Positions 54,539-63,085 of a stretch of DNA of 64,000 nt are shown in pieces (position 1 is the first letter of the stretch; the number at the start of each line of letters is the position of its first letter). Below the pieces are notes generated by a model that did not search any database, was not told the origin of the DNA, and worked only from the letters and a program-made list of their open reading frames with translations. Source of the stretch: Pomphorhynchus laevis (taxonomy: Eukaryota; Acanthocephala; Palaeacanthocephala; Echinorhynchida; Pomphorhynchidae). A program made the translations under genes and the position numbers. Location of the stretch: positions 62,001 through 126,000 of the forward strand of contig WNNJ02000193.1 in NCBI GenBank assembly GCA_012934845.2, given 5' to 3'.

Positions 54539-55327
54539 TTATGCATTCTCGGTCTGTCGTGATGTACGCAGACATGCAGAAGCCATTTTCCCGGAAATGA
54601 CACTGAATTTTGTTCGTAACCAACTTATTGATGATGGATAGTCCGTGCCACGTTTTTGTCCTAGTTTCTTCGCGATTTTTTGTATACACGTATTTGCCAC
54701 GGGTCCTGTTGCGCCTGATGTAGCCCATATGATTGGACAAAAACCTCCATTTTCTATTTCTATGACTCTTTCATCGTATTTTGCCCGCTTTCTCTCCTCG
54801 TGAAACCGAAACGTTTGCTCTGTTGATTTATGAAGGTAGGCAGGAGCATGATTGTTAAAGACACCGACATCAAAGAATGTCCTCTCGAGCCGTCCCCCGA
54901 ATAAACCGTTGCAAACAATGTCTAAGCGTGCTTCCCGTTCTCTGGTCGTTGTAATTCTTTGAAAGCTAGTGTTGTTATTTACCGGTGTGAGAATTGGTTC
55001 AGTGTGAACATTGACGCAAACTTCCTTCAACACATTCGCTAGACAATCGCGTAGTTCATTGTGTCGAATAAAGTTCATTGGTCCTCTCTTGCATGATAAT
55101 GCATGCGTCGTAGTATTTATCTCTTTGCAAATACAAAATTTCGGAAGATTTGTCGGCGTTAGTTCGTAACGAACTGAAAGTGCATTTCGAAATTCGCATG
55201 TTGACATGTGAAATCCCTGAGACGCAAGTGGCCTACAGGTTAGCCAGTTCGAAGCTCCTTTTTGTGAAGCGAATTGAATTGCTCGCTGTAATTCCTGAGA
55301 CATGTCCCTTTCGAAGTTTATGCGCAT
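54539..55327 (-). CDS. E3 zinc knuckle and restriction-like endonuclease
   Basis: 262 codons, the best-preserved nuclease of the window. Knuckle CICKEINTTTHALSCKRG at about 64-81, FIRHNELRDCLANVL, then nuclease motifs REREARLDIVCNGLFGGRLE, RTFFDVGVFNNHAPAY, HEERKRAKYDERVIEIENGG and FCPIIWATSGATGP. The Asp of RLDI, the Asp of FFDV and the following Lys/Glu helix fit a PD-(D/E)XK-type fold; this is inferred from motif order, not proven. It ends with a C-terminal basic helix. Confidence 0.78.
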   Translation of the reverse strand: MRINFERDMSQELQRAIQFASQKGASNWLTCRPLASQGFHMSTCEFRNALSVRYELTPTNLPKFCICKEINTTTHALSCKRGPMNFIRHNELRDCLANVLKEVCVNVHTEPILTPVNNNTSFQRITTTREREARLDIVCNGLFGGRLERTFFDVGVFNNHAPAYLHKSTEQTFRFHEERKRAKYDERVIEIENGGFCPIIWATSGATGPVANTCIQKIAKKLGQKRGTDYPSSISWLRTKFSVISGKMASACLRTSRQTENA

Positions 55328-55345
55328 ATCATCGTAAGATTTGTC

Positions 55346-56074
55346 TCAAATATCTTGTATTTCCCTTACTTTGTCCACCATTAATGATCTCAAGTTTTGC
55401 ATCGTGTTAAAATCGTTGAGACTACTTGACAGTAGTCTTGAAGACATATATTGATGTTTAGCCTCTTGGATTGGATCTAAGATGCCTAGACCACCTTTTC
55501 TTGCTGGCAGCGAACACACGTCTTTTATGATATTCTCCAGATCTCTATCAAACAAAGCGCTGAGCAATTTTGTTTTTATTGTTGTTCCAAGAGGCTCTAG
55601 CCATTTGCATTCACACTGAACATTGCGAAATAAATGAATCCATTTCATTTGTGCGCTTATACAGTATGCTGCCTTAACAGATTGTGCATCTACCTCGGCT
55701 AAGGATGCCATAGAATCGACCAGTTGTGCCCATTCGCTTATTTTTTGTGCACAGAAATTCTCTACAAATTTCTTTGTTCCGATTGGCGAGCCAAGTATGA
55801 CTATCCCATCGTTATTAATCGACATGTTTTCACCTGCAAAAATTGAGTTTGCCTGTGAATTAAAATCAGTGTAGATTAATAGTTTGGACTTTCGCGGGTT
55901 GACAATATATCCATAGTCAGGACCTACTTTGTGTAGCAATTTCCAAACAGTCTGGATGTCACTTAAAGTACCAACAAAAGTCGAGTCATCGGCGTACCAA
56001 TATTGTCTGATACCTGGTACTTGATCCTCAATACGGGCGATAAGCCGAAGTGATGAGACCGCAAATGCGGCCAT
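55346..56074 (-). CDS. E3 RT catalytic box and thumb (partial)
   Basis: 242 codons: QVPGIRQYWYADDSTFVGTL near residue 25, GPDYGYIVNPRKSKLLIYTD, ILGSPIGTKKFVENFCAQKI, LPARKGGLGILDPIQEAKHQ. YADD is intact. It ends at a stop near 55,346; the knuckle and nuclease lie in the next frame. Confidence 0.8.
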   Translation of the reverse strand: MAAFAVSSLRLIARIEDQVPGIRQYWYADDSTFVGTLSDIQTVWKLLHKVGPDYGYIVNPRKSKLLIYTDFNSQANSIFAGENMSINNDGIVILGSPIGTKKFVENFCAQKISEWAQLVDSMASLAEVDAQSVKAAYCISAQMKWIHLFRNVQCECKWLEPLGTTIKTKLLSALFDRDLENIIKDVCSLPARKGGLGILDPIQEAKHQYMSSRLLSSSLNDFNTMQNLRSLMVDKVREIQDI

Positions 56075-56133
56075 GGCAAGTGGGTCTCTTTGAGTATAAC
56101 CATTTCGCGATCTTAGCTTTCCTCCTTCGCCTA

Positions 56134-57299
56134 CTAGAATGTATCAAACGAATACGTGTTGTGAAGAATTTTCTCCAAAGCTGGACATATATTTCCAATA
56201 TTGGCAAGCATTAGATGCCTATTCGACAGATTAAAAGCATTTTTTGCATCAATTGATAATACTGCATAGTTTTTATTGTTTTGAAAATCATCTTGTATCG
56301 AATGAACTGCGTAACTGAGTCCAGCGCTCTGTCCTGCACATAGCTGTTTGTTTGAGGCTACCTTTTGTAAATCCGGTTGGATTGTCAGTAGAATAATTTT
56401 GCCTATTATACGCCGCAGAACATTTCCAATTCCAATGGGTCTGATGCCTGGATTTTTATTTAACGCTACTATTCGACTAACCACATATGGCTCAAGACTT
56501 GTAGGGCTCATCGGTTCACTCGCGATTCGAATGGCAAAATCAGCTATTGCGCTTGCTAATCTGACTGAAGATTGGCCAAATGATGATACCATGTTCCGAA
56601 AATTCTCAGCTGTAATCCCGAAGGACCAGCACCGCCATGAACTCTCTTAGCAGCTTGTAGGACTGTATTTTGATCAATATTTTCAAAAATCGACGGGTGA
56701 TGACGGTTACAATTTTTTAATGGTGTTGTTAAAACTGCGTCTCTCGGTACATTTCCTGCTTCCGGGTGAAGATCCATTAGATGTTCTAGAACTGTCCGTC
56801 CGTTAATCTCTTCATCTAGTTTGAATACTGTGTTTTCACACCTTTCTTTTTCGAGCACTCTCATTGCTGCATTGGTATTTCCTGCCTGCATGAGCTTTGA
56901 AAATGTTTTGGATTTGTCTTGTTTCTTTTGTGACGTCCAATTTTTATTTTGTATAGCTTTGAGCTGTAGTATCTGCGCCTCACCGAATAGATTGTTGTAT
57001 TGTTTCAAGTGCCATGATTCCAATCTTATTTGTAGTGTTTTGCGAATTACTTTAATTTTTTTTGTTTCAATCCTTTGTAGAATCAAATGACATATGACGA
57101 TATATTCCTTCAACGCATACTGTTCTCCTTGCTCCTTTCTTGCAACCACTTCAATTTTTTGGCTTAAAATATCAATGAATTGCTTACTCGCTTCACATTG
57201 CGGAAGATGTATTAGGTTCGGGCGCCATGAGATTACCGTGTCATAAATTGCTCCAATCAATTCTTCGTGATTGTTCAGGTTTTGATTGTTTAATGGCAA
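56134..57299 (-). pseudogene. E3 N-terminal region and RT fingers
   Basis: Two overlapping frames joined by a frame shift near 56,590. The first carries a helical linker (KNWTSQKKQDKSKTFSKLMQ), GNTNAAMRVLEKERCENTVF and GGAGPSGL. The second carries SSFGQSSVRLASAIADFAIR, SRIVALNKNPGIRPIGIGNV, QLCAGQSAGLSYAVHSI and the catalytic Asp in LSIDAKNAFN. Confidence 0.78.
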
Positions 57300-57354
57300 G
57301 AACTGTCCGTCCGTTAATCTCTTAATCTAGTTTGAATACTGGGTTTTCACACCT

Positions 57355-57464
57355 AATATTATTATTAATAATATTAGGTAATAATATTATTATTAATAAT
57401 ATTACAATATTATTATTTATTTTTTTTATAATATTATTATAAATAATATTATTATTTATAATAA
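57355..57464. repeat. ATT/TAA microsatellite
   Basis: TAATATTATTATTAATAATA-type repeats between E3 and the small chimeric insert. Confidence 0.85.
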
Positions 57465-57536
57465 TAATGCAGCGTTTTTATTTTCCCGTTAACGCCTGTC
57501 GGCTATTGCGCTTGCTATTGCGCTTGCTAATCAGCT
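57465..57536 (-). mobile_element. Chimeric mini-insert: APE-LINE 3' end joined to an RLE-LINE scrap
   Basis: 57,465-57,501 is the last 37 or so bases of APE element F1 (minus-strand sense GCCGACAGGCGTTAACGGGA then AAATAAAAACGCTGCATTAT). It is fused at 57,502 to GCTATTGCGCTT, which starts a second copy, GCTATTGCGCTTGCTAATC (57,514-57,532), identical over 19 bases to 56,543-56,561 inside E3. Both pieces have the same orientation and microsatellite flanks on each side. Confidence 0.75.
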
Positions 57537-57625
57537 ATAATAATTATTATTAATAATATAATAATTATTAATAATAAATAATTATTAATAATTATTTATT
57601 TTTTTATAATAATATTATTATAAAT
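57537..57625. repeat. ATT/TAA microsatellite
   Basis: TAATAATTATTATTAATAATA runs between the chimeric insert and the 3' end of F2. Confidence 0.85.
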
Positions 57626-59210
57626 AATACAGAGTTTTATTTCCCGTTCCACCTTTCGGCTGGGCAAATAATTACAAAATAGGAAATTAGTCAGAATCAA
57701 CAAAATTTGAAGTATACATATTGTCTTCTTAATGCGTCGTTTTTTGATCAATGACGAAGATCATTAATCTCTTGAAGTGACATAAGGCTGAGTTGAGGGC
57801 AGGCTAGAGCATGGAGCAATGCATCACAGGAAGAAGCACAGAAGCGGCATATACAAGAAGAATCACGGCGATGACAAGCGAGAAGTCGGCGACAGTAGTT
57901 ATCATGAAAACCATGAATAGATAACCTCCATATCAATGGGCGTTTCACATTTAACGGTGATCTCCAACTGTTTTGCAGGTACACAGGAGAATTGGCTAAA
58001 TCATGATCCACGTTTAAGAATTTAGTCTCAAGAGCTACCAAATGTTGGAGATAACTAGACGTTTGAACACATCTAAGACTACTACATAATCGGACACTAA
58101 GCGGCTTTATTTTTGCCAAGTATGTGATCGCTGTCGTACTACATTTATTGGATACTCCAACTATATGTTTCAAAAATCGGGCCTGACACCTATCAATCTG
58201 TCTAAAATTTAACTCAGTGAGGTCCTCCCAGAATGTTGCCAACCCATACTGAATAATTGGTAGAAGCATTAACTCGAAATATCTCAACGCTCCTTCAAAC
58301 GACAGCTTCCTTAGTTGAGGATATGAAGCCGTTTTAATTGCAATCTTAGAAGATTTAGCCTCAAGGTGCGCGGTAAAAGACCATCTAGACGTTAATAGAA
58401 CGCCAAGATACTTATAATTAGTACAGAACTCTAGTGTCTGAGACTTTATAAAAAGCGAGTCATGCTTGGATAAACGACCACCACCGCGGAACTTCACTAC
58501 CTTTGATTTTGAAATGTTGATGTCTAGTTCATTCCGACTACAAAATACAGTCAAGCCATCGAGTGCCTTTTGAGCCGTGCCTAGGTTTCTTGTCAGGATC
58601 ACAAGATCGTCAGCATATAGCGCCAACTCAACTTCGTTTGCAAAAGACCGTATAACCGGTGGTAAATCAATAACGAAGATTGAAAATAATAGAGGACTGA
58701 TTGGGTCCCCCTGCAATACGCCATGATTAACTGTGAAGAAGTCAGAGTATGCTAAATCATCGAATACCTTGACACGGTTAGGTAATAGAATCTGATATAG
58801 TAGGCGAAGAAAGCGCCCACGAAGATTACAATTATTATGCAGCTTAGAAAGTAGGATATTTCGATTGACTGAGTCAAATGCTCTACGAAAATCAATAAAG
58901 ATGGCATATAATGAATTTTTATTAGAAATACAGTTGACTACAGAAGAACGCACTAGACTGATAGCATCACAAGTCGAGCGACCTTGCCGAAATCCAAATT
59001 GTTCTTCAGGCAATAACGAAGAACAGTGCTTAGCTAGTCGAGAAGTTAATACAAACGACAATAATTTATAAACGTGGTTTAAAAGGAAAATTCCGCGATA
59101 AGAGTCTGGAGATTCCAAAGGACCGGTGCCCTTATATAGAACTTTCACTATCCCCTCTTTCCAAGAGAATGGCAAACAGGATCCATAGAGTAGAGAATTG
59201 AACATAATTC
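57626..59210 (-). mobile_element. APE-type LINE F2, 5'-truncated, frame intact
   Basis: Runs from a 5' truncation at about 59,210 to the 3' end (sense GGGAAATAAAACTCTGTATT) at about 57,626. Its single 485-codon frame is unbroken, so it inserted recently. Its 3' end resembles that of F1 (CGGGAAAATAAAAAACGCTG) but differs in detail, marking a sister subfamily. ATT/TAA repeats flank both ends. Confidence 0.88.
57748..59205 (-). CDS. F2 reverse transcriptase with C-terminal Cys/His motif (5' truncated)
   Basis: 485 codons. RT blocks in order: WKEGIVKVLYKGTGPLESPD, SYRGIFLLNHVYKLLSFVL, EEQFGFRQGRSTCDAISLVR, AIFIDFRRAFDSVNRNILLS (first Asp), NHGVLQGDPISPLLFSIFVI, ELALYADDLVILTRN (catalytic pair), ELDINISKSKVVKFRGGGRL. 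Thumb region to about 410, then SSCICRFCASSCDALLHALA near 455-475, a CxC..C...C..H..C motif. The first Met is simply the first in frame; the endonuclease half is missing by truncation. Confidence 0.88.
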   Translation of the reverse strand: MFNSLLYGSCLPFSWKEGIVKVLYKGTGPLESPDSYRGIFLLNHVYKLLSFVLTSRLAKHCSSLLPEEQFGFRQGRSTCDAISLVRSSVVNCISNKNSLYAIFIDFRRAFDSVNRNILLSKLHNNCNLRGRFLRLLYQILLPNRVKVFDDLAYSDFFTVNHGVLQGDPISPLLFSIFVIDLPPVIRSFANEVELALYADDLVILTRNLGTAQKALDGLTVFCSRNELDINISKSKVVKFRGGGRLSKHDSLFIKSQTLEFCTNYKYLGVLLTSRWSFTAHLEAKSSKIAIKTASYPQLRKLSFEGALRYFELMLLPIIQYGLATFWEDLTELNFRQIDRCQARFLKHIVGVSNKCSTTAITYLAKIKPLSVRLCSSLRCVQTSSYLQHLVALETKFLNVDHDLANSPVYLQNSWRSPLNVKRPLIWRLSIHGFHDNYCRRLLACHRRDSSCICRFCASSCDALLHALACPQLSLMSLQEINDLRH

Positions 59211-59334
59211 TCTATTTATAATATTATTATAAATAATATTATTATTATTTTTTTTAAATAAATAATATATTATTAATTACAACATATGGTTCCCTCAAAT
59301 GGGCCAATATACATTAAACATTGTTATGTATTAT
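59211..59334. repeat. ATT/TAA microsatellite and short spacer
   Basis: ATAATATTATTATAAATAAT runs to about 59,280, then 50 bases of unassigned sequence with a TATTATTATTTATT tail. Confidence 0.7.
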
Positions 59335-59882
59335 TATTTATTCTAAAACATTAGAATCATCCATCCGTTCGGATCCACGACTATATGGGTGACCCCTAGT
59401 CGACCGGCACCCTCTGATTGCATGTGAGGCAGCACGACACAGCAGCAAACTTATGGACCTTCTGAGGCCACACAGGCATTCAGCATAGCTTTTATTCCCA
59501 CGTGATGAACGCAATCGAGCAATTGTCCTGAGCAAAACCATGGCGTCGGGTCCCGCAGCACCAGAAGCCGTGAACACCAGCGGCATAAATCTACTCATTT
59601 CGATATCGATGATACGTTCCGCGTATTTTGATCTTTTTCTCGCTTCATGAAAATCAAATGCAGCTTTTCTCGTAGACGCACACGATGGAGCAAAATGGTT
59701 GAAAACCGTAACGTCAAAGAACGTTCGCTCATATCTGGCGTCAGAAAGCCCAATGCAGACGATGTCGAGTCGCGCGTCGTCACTTCGACAAGTGACCCGA
59801 TGATCAAAACAGTGATCACTATCTACCCGTTGTAATATCGGTTCGACACCAACCCCAGTACACACCTGTGTACTGGGGTTGG
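59335..59882 (-). mobile_element. RLE-type LINE E5, nuclease-only 3' fragment with snap-back 5' end
   Basis: A 548-bp insertion holding only the nuclease domain and 3' UTR. Its 5' end is a perfect inverted repeat, CCAACCCCAGTACACA (59,849-59,864) and TGTGTACTGGGGTTGG (59,867-59,882). The arm nearer the element is its own coding sequence (CTGVGVEP); the outer arm is a reverse-complement copy. Flanked by TAATAATAAT on that side. Confidence 0.82.
59338..59865 (-). CDS. E5 restriction-like endonuclease domain
   Basis: 175 codons without interruption: GVEPILQRVDSDHCFDHRVT, CRSDDARLDIVCIGLSDARY, ERTFFDVTVFNHFAPS, HEARKRSKYAERIIDIEMSR, FMPLVFTASGAAGPDAM. All motif positions seen in E3 are kept, and this domain alone survived truncation. 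The start Met lies within the palindrome and is not the native start. Confidence 0.78.
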   Translation of the reverse strand: MCTGVGVEPILQRVDSDHCFDHRVTCRSDDARLDIVCIGLSDARYERTFFDVTVFNHFAPSCASTRKAAFDFHEARKRSKYAERIIDIEMSRFMPLVFTASGAAGPDAMVLLRTIARLRSSRGNKSYAECLCGLRRSISLLLCRAASHAIRGCRSTRGHPYSRGSERMDDSNVLE

Positions 59883-59984
59883 TAATAATAATTTATATAA
59901 TATTTATTAATAATAATAAATATTATTATAAATAATAATATTTATTTAATAATATTATTTATTTAATAATTATTAAATAAGCCC
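59883..59984. repeat. ATT/TAA microsatellite between E5 and F1
   Basis: TAATAATAATTTATATAATA and ATTATTTAATAATTATTAAA. Both neighbours meet it with their 5' ends. Confidence 0.8.
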
Positions 59985-60044
59985 TCTGATTGATAATACT
60001 TCTTATAGTGAGGTAGGAATAGTGTCGGTAGCAGACACTTCAAT

Positions 60045-62003
60045 ATGACTAAACCAAATTCTCCATTTGTAGAGTCTGAATCCGATTTTATTGACCTACG
60101 TCGTTTTCTGCTGTTTAATGTAGAAGGTATAGAAACACTTTTAAAAGAAGGATTTAGTGATTACCTTTTATATTTTGACATCATAGTACTTTTGGAAACT
60201 TTCGCTACCTCTCCTATTACATTAAACTCATTTTATACTTTTGAAATTTTAGCTACTCTAGGCGATCGCGGTCGACCGCGTGGAGGTGTATTTTTGGCCG
60301 TCAATAGACTGTTGAGAGATTGGTCTTTTAAGACTACGGAAAACGCGATTTATCTTAATTCGTCAAATTTGGTAATAATTGCTTGTTATTTCAGTCCTTC
60401 CTTGAATGCATGTGATATTATCGGTGAGTTGTCTGAACTTCTTGTAGATGTTTCATATCATAAACCTATCGTTATTGCTGGTGACTTTAACGCCAATCTT
60501 AGTCGCTCCGCTCAAAAACTTGATTTATTGAAAAAGTTCTTTGTGTCTCACGATTTAACCCTTTTTGCTCCCATTGAAGGCTGGACATATGAATTTGGAC
60601 AATCTAGAAGTTGTCTTGATTTAATCTTTGCAAATTTTGGGATACAGAACGTGCGTCTAGATTTTGATTCTACTTGGGCGCTACGTCGCAAACATAAGCC
60701 AGTAATATGTATTCTAGAGGGCTTTGTGACAAACCGTAGTACTTACCAATCTGTTCAAGCCGTCAGTAGGAAAATCTCATTTGAAGCTCTTGACCTCTAT
60801 AATTTGGAGAATTCTAAGCGTCTTTTGAGTAAGGGACACATTTCTCACAGTTACTCTTTACTTTGCAACACACTTTTATCTTCATGTGAGATTAAAAATC
60901 CCGTTTCTCGTAGTTCGTATAGAATGCCGGATAATTTGAGACGATTGCAGAAACTTCTACTTTCATTCTACAAGTCAAATGAATTTGCACTCTCCAACTC
61001 AGATTTCGTATACTTACGTAGGCTTTATTTGAATGGTGTGAAAAAGTTTAAGTTGGAGAACTTATTAGCAAAAGAGCGAAGACTGCTTTCCAGAGCAGAG
61101 AATGCTCCGTGGCTTTTACACTCTAGATCATGTAAACTTGCTTCTCGGATTCCTTTGGAACAGTGGCGTCAACATTTTGTGAATATTCTAGCTTCAACTA
61201 ATCTTTCGTCTTTTAATTCTAAGGATTGTGTTCTTTATTGCCATCTAATTGACCAAAATCATCTTAATCTTAGTTTTGACTTAGACGAAATTGAGTTATG
61301 TCTATTCAAGATGTCCTCCTGTAAAGCAGCGGGAATAGACCAATTGTGTGTGGAACACATGAGACAGACCTTCGGCTTAGTTTCGGACTATTGGCTATTT
61401 TTCTTCAATGCTATACTTAGAGGCCACCCTATCCCACTTGGTTGGCGTGATGGCATAATTAAAGTAATCTACAAGGGTTCAGGGGACCCTTCCTGTAAAG
61501 ACTCGTACAGGGGAATAGCGCTACTTAATCATGCATATAAAGTTTTATCGAATTTAATGGCGTTGCGTTTGCTTCGGTTTCGCAGTGATTTGTTACCATG
61601 TGAACAACATGGGTTCCGTAGAGGTTATTCGACACTGAGTGCTCTTCAAATTCTAAGGTCAAAGGTTCTGGATACTATACGTCAGCACTCCTCCTTGTAC
61701 GGTGTGTTTATCGATTTTGCTAAAGCCTTTGATTCTATAGACAGAGCGTTGCTTTTGTCAAAGCTTCATAAAGAAGTGAATGTTCATGGTGATTTTCTAT
61801 TACTTCTCGAAAGGATCCTAGCGCCTAGTTCATTACGAATTTTTGACGGCATGAATTACTCCGAAGTATTTACCACCAGTCGTGGAGTACAACAGGGAGA
61901 TCCGCTTAGCCCGTTATTATTCTCTTTTTTTTGTTGGACCTTCCAAATTTTATTCGTTCATCAGTATCAGATGTTACAACTATATTGTATGCGGATGATT
62001 TAG
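60045..62003 (+). CDS. F1 endonuclease and reverse transcriptase, first frame
   Basis: 652 codons. APE-like endonuclease at 20-240: LLFNVEG (metal Asn), VLLETF (metal Glu), RPRGGVFLAV, VIAGDFNANLS (Asp/Asn pair near 145), SRSCLDLIFANFG, and RRKHKPVI where SDHxxI is usual, so the His is kept but the Asp is not. Linker to about 420, then RT: SSCKAAGIDQLCVEHMRQTF, YRGIALLNHAYKVLSNLMAL, EQHGFRRGYSTLSALQILRS, VFIDFAKAFDSIDRALLLSK, RGVQQGDPLSPLLFS. The last 25 residues are out of frame with the element. Confidence 0.85.
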   Translation: MTKPNSPFVESESDFIDLRRFLLFNVEGIETLLKEGFSDYLLYFDIIVLLETFATSPITLNSFYTFEILATLGDRGRPRGGVFLAVNRLLRDWSFKTTENAIYLNSSNLVIIACYFSPSLNACDIIGELSELLVDVSYHKPIVIAGDFNANLSRSAQKLDLLKKFFVSHDLTLFAPIEGWTYEFGQSRSCLDLIFANFGIQNVRLDFDSTWALRRKHKPVICILEGFVTNRSTYQSVQAVSRKISFEALDLYNLENSKRLLSKGHISHSYSLLCNTLLSSCEIKNPVSRSSYRMPDNLRRLQKLLLSFYKSNEFALSNSDFVYLRRLYLNGVKKFKLENLLAKERRLLSRAENAPWLLHSRSCKLASRIPLEQWRQHFVNILASTNLSSFNSKDCVLYCHLIDQNHLNLSFDLDEIELCLFKMSSCKAAGIDQLCVEHMRQTFGLVSDYWLFFFNAILRGHPIPLGWRDGIIKVIYKGSGDPSCKDSYRGIALLNHAYKVLSNLMALRLLRFRSDLLPCEQHGFRRGYSTLSALQILRSKVLDTIRQHSSLYGVFIDFAKAFDSIDRALLLSKLHKEVNVHGDFLLLLERILAPSSLRIFDGMNYSEVFTTSRGVQQGDPLSPLLFSFFCWTFQILFVHQYQMLQLYCMRMI

Positions 62004-62863
62004 CCTTGATAACATTAAATAAGGATAACGCTCAATTGGCGATTTCAGCTCTGTTAAATTATTGCGAAACTAATGGACTCATTATTAATACAGAAAAATC
62101 CAAAATTATTAAATTCAGAAAAGGTGGACCTTGTCGTCGTGATGACGTGCTGTATATCAAGGACAATATTTTAGAGTTCGTGCCAACATATAATTATCTT
62201 GGATTTTTGCTTAGCTCGCGATGGTCATTCAAAGTGCATCTATTGAAACAATCTGCAAAAGTATTGAAATCTACGAATGCTGTTTATAAACTTGGATTAC
62301 TTTCGTTTGAGGGTGCGGTTAGTTACTTTAACATAATGCTGCTACCTATTTTGAGTTATGGAATTAAATGTTTCTGGACCGATTTGTTACCAACGGATTT
62401 TCAGATAATTGACAAATGTTTCTGGCGATTCCTAAAGCGAGTGGTAGGGGTCTCGCCCAAAGCTTCCTCTACGGCTGTGGCCGTCCTTAGTAGATCAACA
62501 CCCTTGTCAGTAAAAATATTAAATGATTTACATCTTGACTCGACAGATGCTTATTTAGAAAACCGATATCTCTTTGATTCCAAAGTCAGTAGATTAGATC
62601 CTAATATATTATGTTCCCCTGATTACACACAATCCACTTGGAGGAACCCAAACTATCACAAACGTCCGCTTATCTGGCGTCTATCATTAGACGGCTATCA
62701 TTCAAAATTTTGCATTATTCGGCTTCCTTTCCACTCTCGCACTTCCAGCTGTTATTGTCGATTTTGCTCATTATCTTGCTCTTCTCTGCTACATGTTTTT
62801 AAGTGTCCATACTTATCCTCTTTGCCATTAAAACTTATTGACAAGGGTCAGTTGTACTTGTGA
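61931..62863 (+). CDS. F1 reverse transcriptase, second frame, with Cys/His tail
   Basis: 310 codons that resume the RT directly: LDLPNFIRSSVSDVTTILYA, then ADDLALITLNK, GLIINTEKSKIIKFRKGGPC, a thumb like that of F2 (YNYLGFLLSSRWSFKVHLLK) and SSCYCRFCSLSCSSLLHVFK near 285. With F2 as guide, the natural protein joins both frames just before LDLP. The overlap lies at a run of nine T, so slippage, a sequencing miscount or a real mutation are all possible. Confidence 0.85.
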   Translation: MLDLPNFIRSSVSDVTTILYADDLALITLNKDNAQLAISALLNYCETNGLIINTEKSKIIKFRKGGPCRRDDVLYIKDNILEFVPTYNYLGFLLSSRWSFKVHLLKQSAKVLKSTNAVYKLGLLSFEGAVSYFNIMLLPILSYGIKCFWTDLLPTDFQIIDKCFWRFLKRVVGVSPKASSTAVAVLSRSTPLSVKILNDLHLDSTDAYLENRYLFDSKVSRLDPNILCSPDYTQSTWRNPNYHKRPLIWRLSLDGYHSKFCIIRLPFHSRTSSCYCRFCSLSCSSLLHVFKCPYLSSLPLKLIDKGQLYL

Positions 62864-63045
62864 TAAGCTTATGCATTTCATTGTACTAACATTACAGTTT
62901 TTATACGCCATGCTGGCTACCTCAGTTTATTTATTTTGTTTGATTATGTTGATTACTATGCTACTGTTTCTGTTACTATGCTACTGTTTCTGTTTAAGGG
63001 CTTTTGTGTTACCCGAAGCCGACAGGCGTTAACGGGAAAATAAAA

Positions 63046-63085
63046 AACGCTGCATTATTATTAATAATAATAATTTATTATTATT
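63046..63085. repeat. ATT/TAA microsatellite between F1 and E4
   Basis: CATTATTATTAATAATAATA then ATTTATTATTATT. It serves as the 3' flank of F1 and the 5' flank of E4. Confidence 0.85.

Larger units (their letters stand above)
54476..57354 (-). mobile_element. RLE-type LINE E3, 5'-truncated, with a duplicated segment at its 5' end
   Basis: Covers everything except the Cys-rich N-terminus: 57,299-56,556 (VISWRPNLIHLPQCEASKQF, KRVHGGAGPSGLQLRI), 56,592-56,134 (RT A block LSIDAKNAFNLSNRHLMLAN), 56,074-55,346 (YWYADDSTFVG, thumb) and 55,327-54,539 (knuckle, nuclease). The RT B block reads NGYTQRDPLAMAAFA, with Arg in place of the usual Gly. The last 55 bases (57,300-57,354) repeat 56,792-56,843 of the same element in the same orientation. 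Confidence 0.82.
59985..63058 (+). mobile_element. APE-type LINE F1, apparently full length
   Basis: About 3.07 kb: a short 5' leader (60 nt), one large coding region with APE endonuclease, RT and C-terminal Cys/His motif, then a 3' UTR ending AACGGGAAAATAAAAAACGC TGCATT followed by (ATT)n. The only break I see is a frame change in a T9 run at 61,924-61,932. No separate ORF1 lies upstream, so it is a single-ORF element or has lost ORF1. Both flanks are ATT/TAA repeats. The clade is not assigned. Confidence 0.87.

Noticed and set aside
51345-57354. Reading the E elements as retrovirus-like or DIRS-like
   Set aside because: No terminal repeats, protease, RNase H or tyrosine recombinase. The order RT, Cys/His knuckle, restriction-like nuclease and the 3'-anchored truncations fit RLE-type LINEs.
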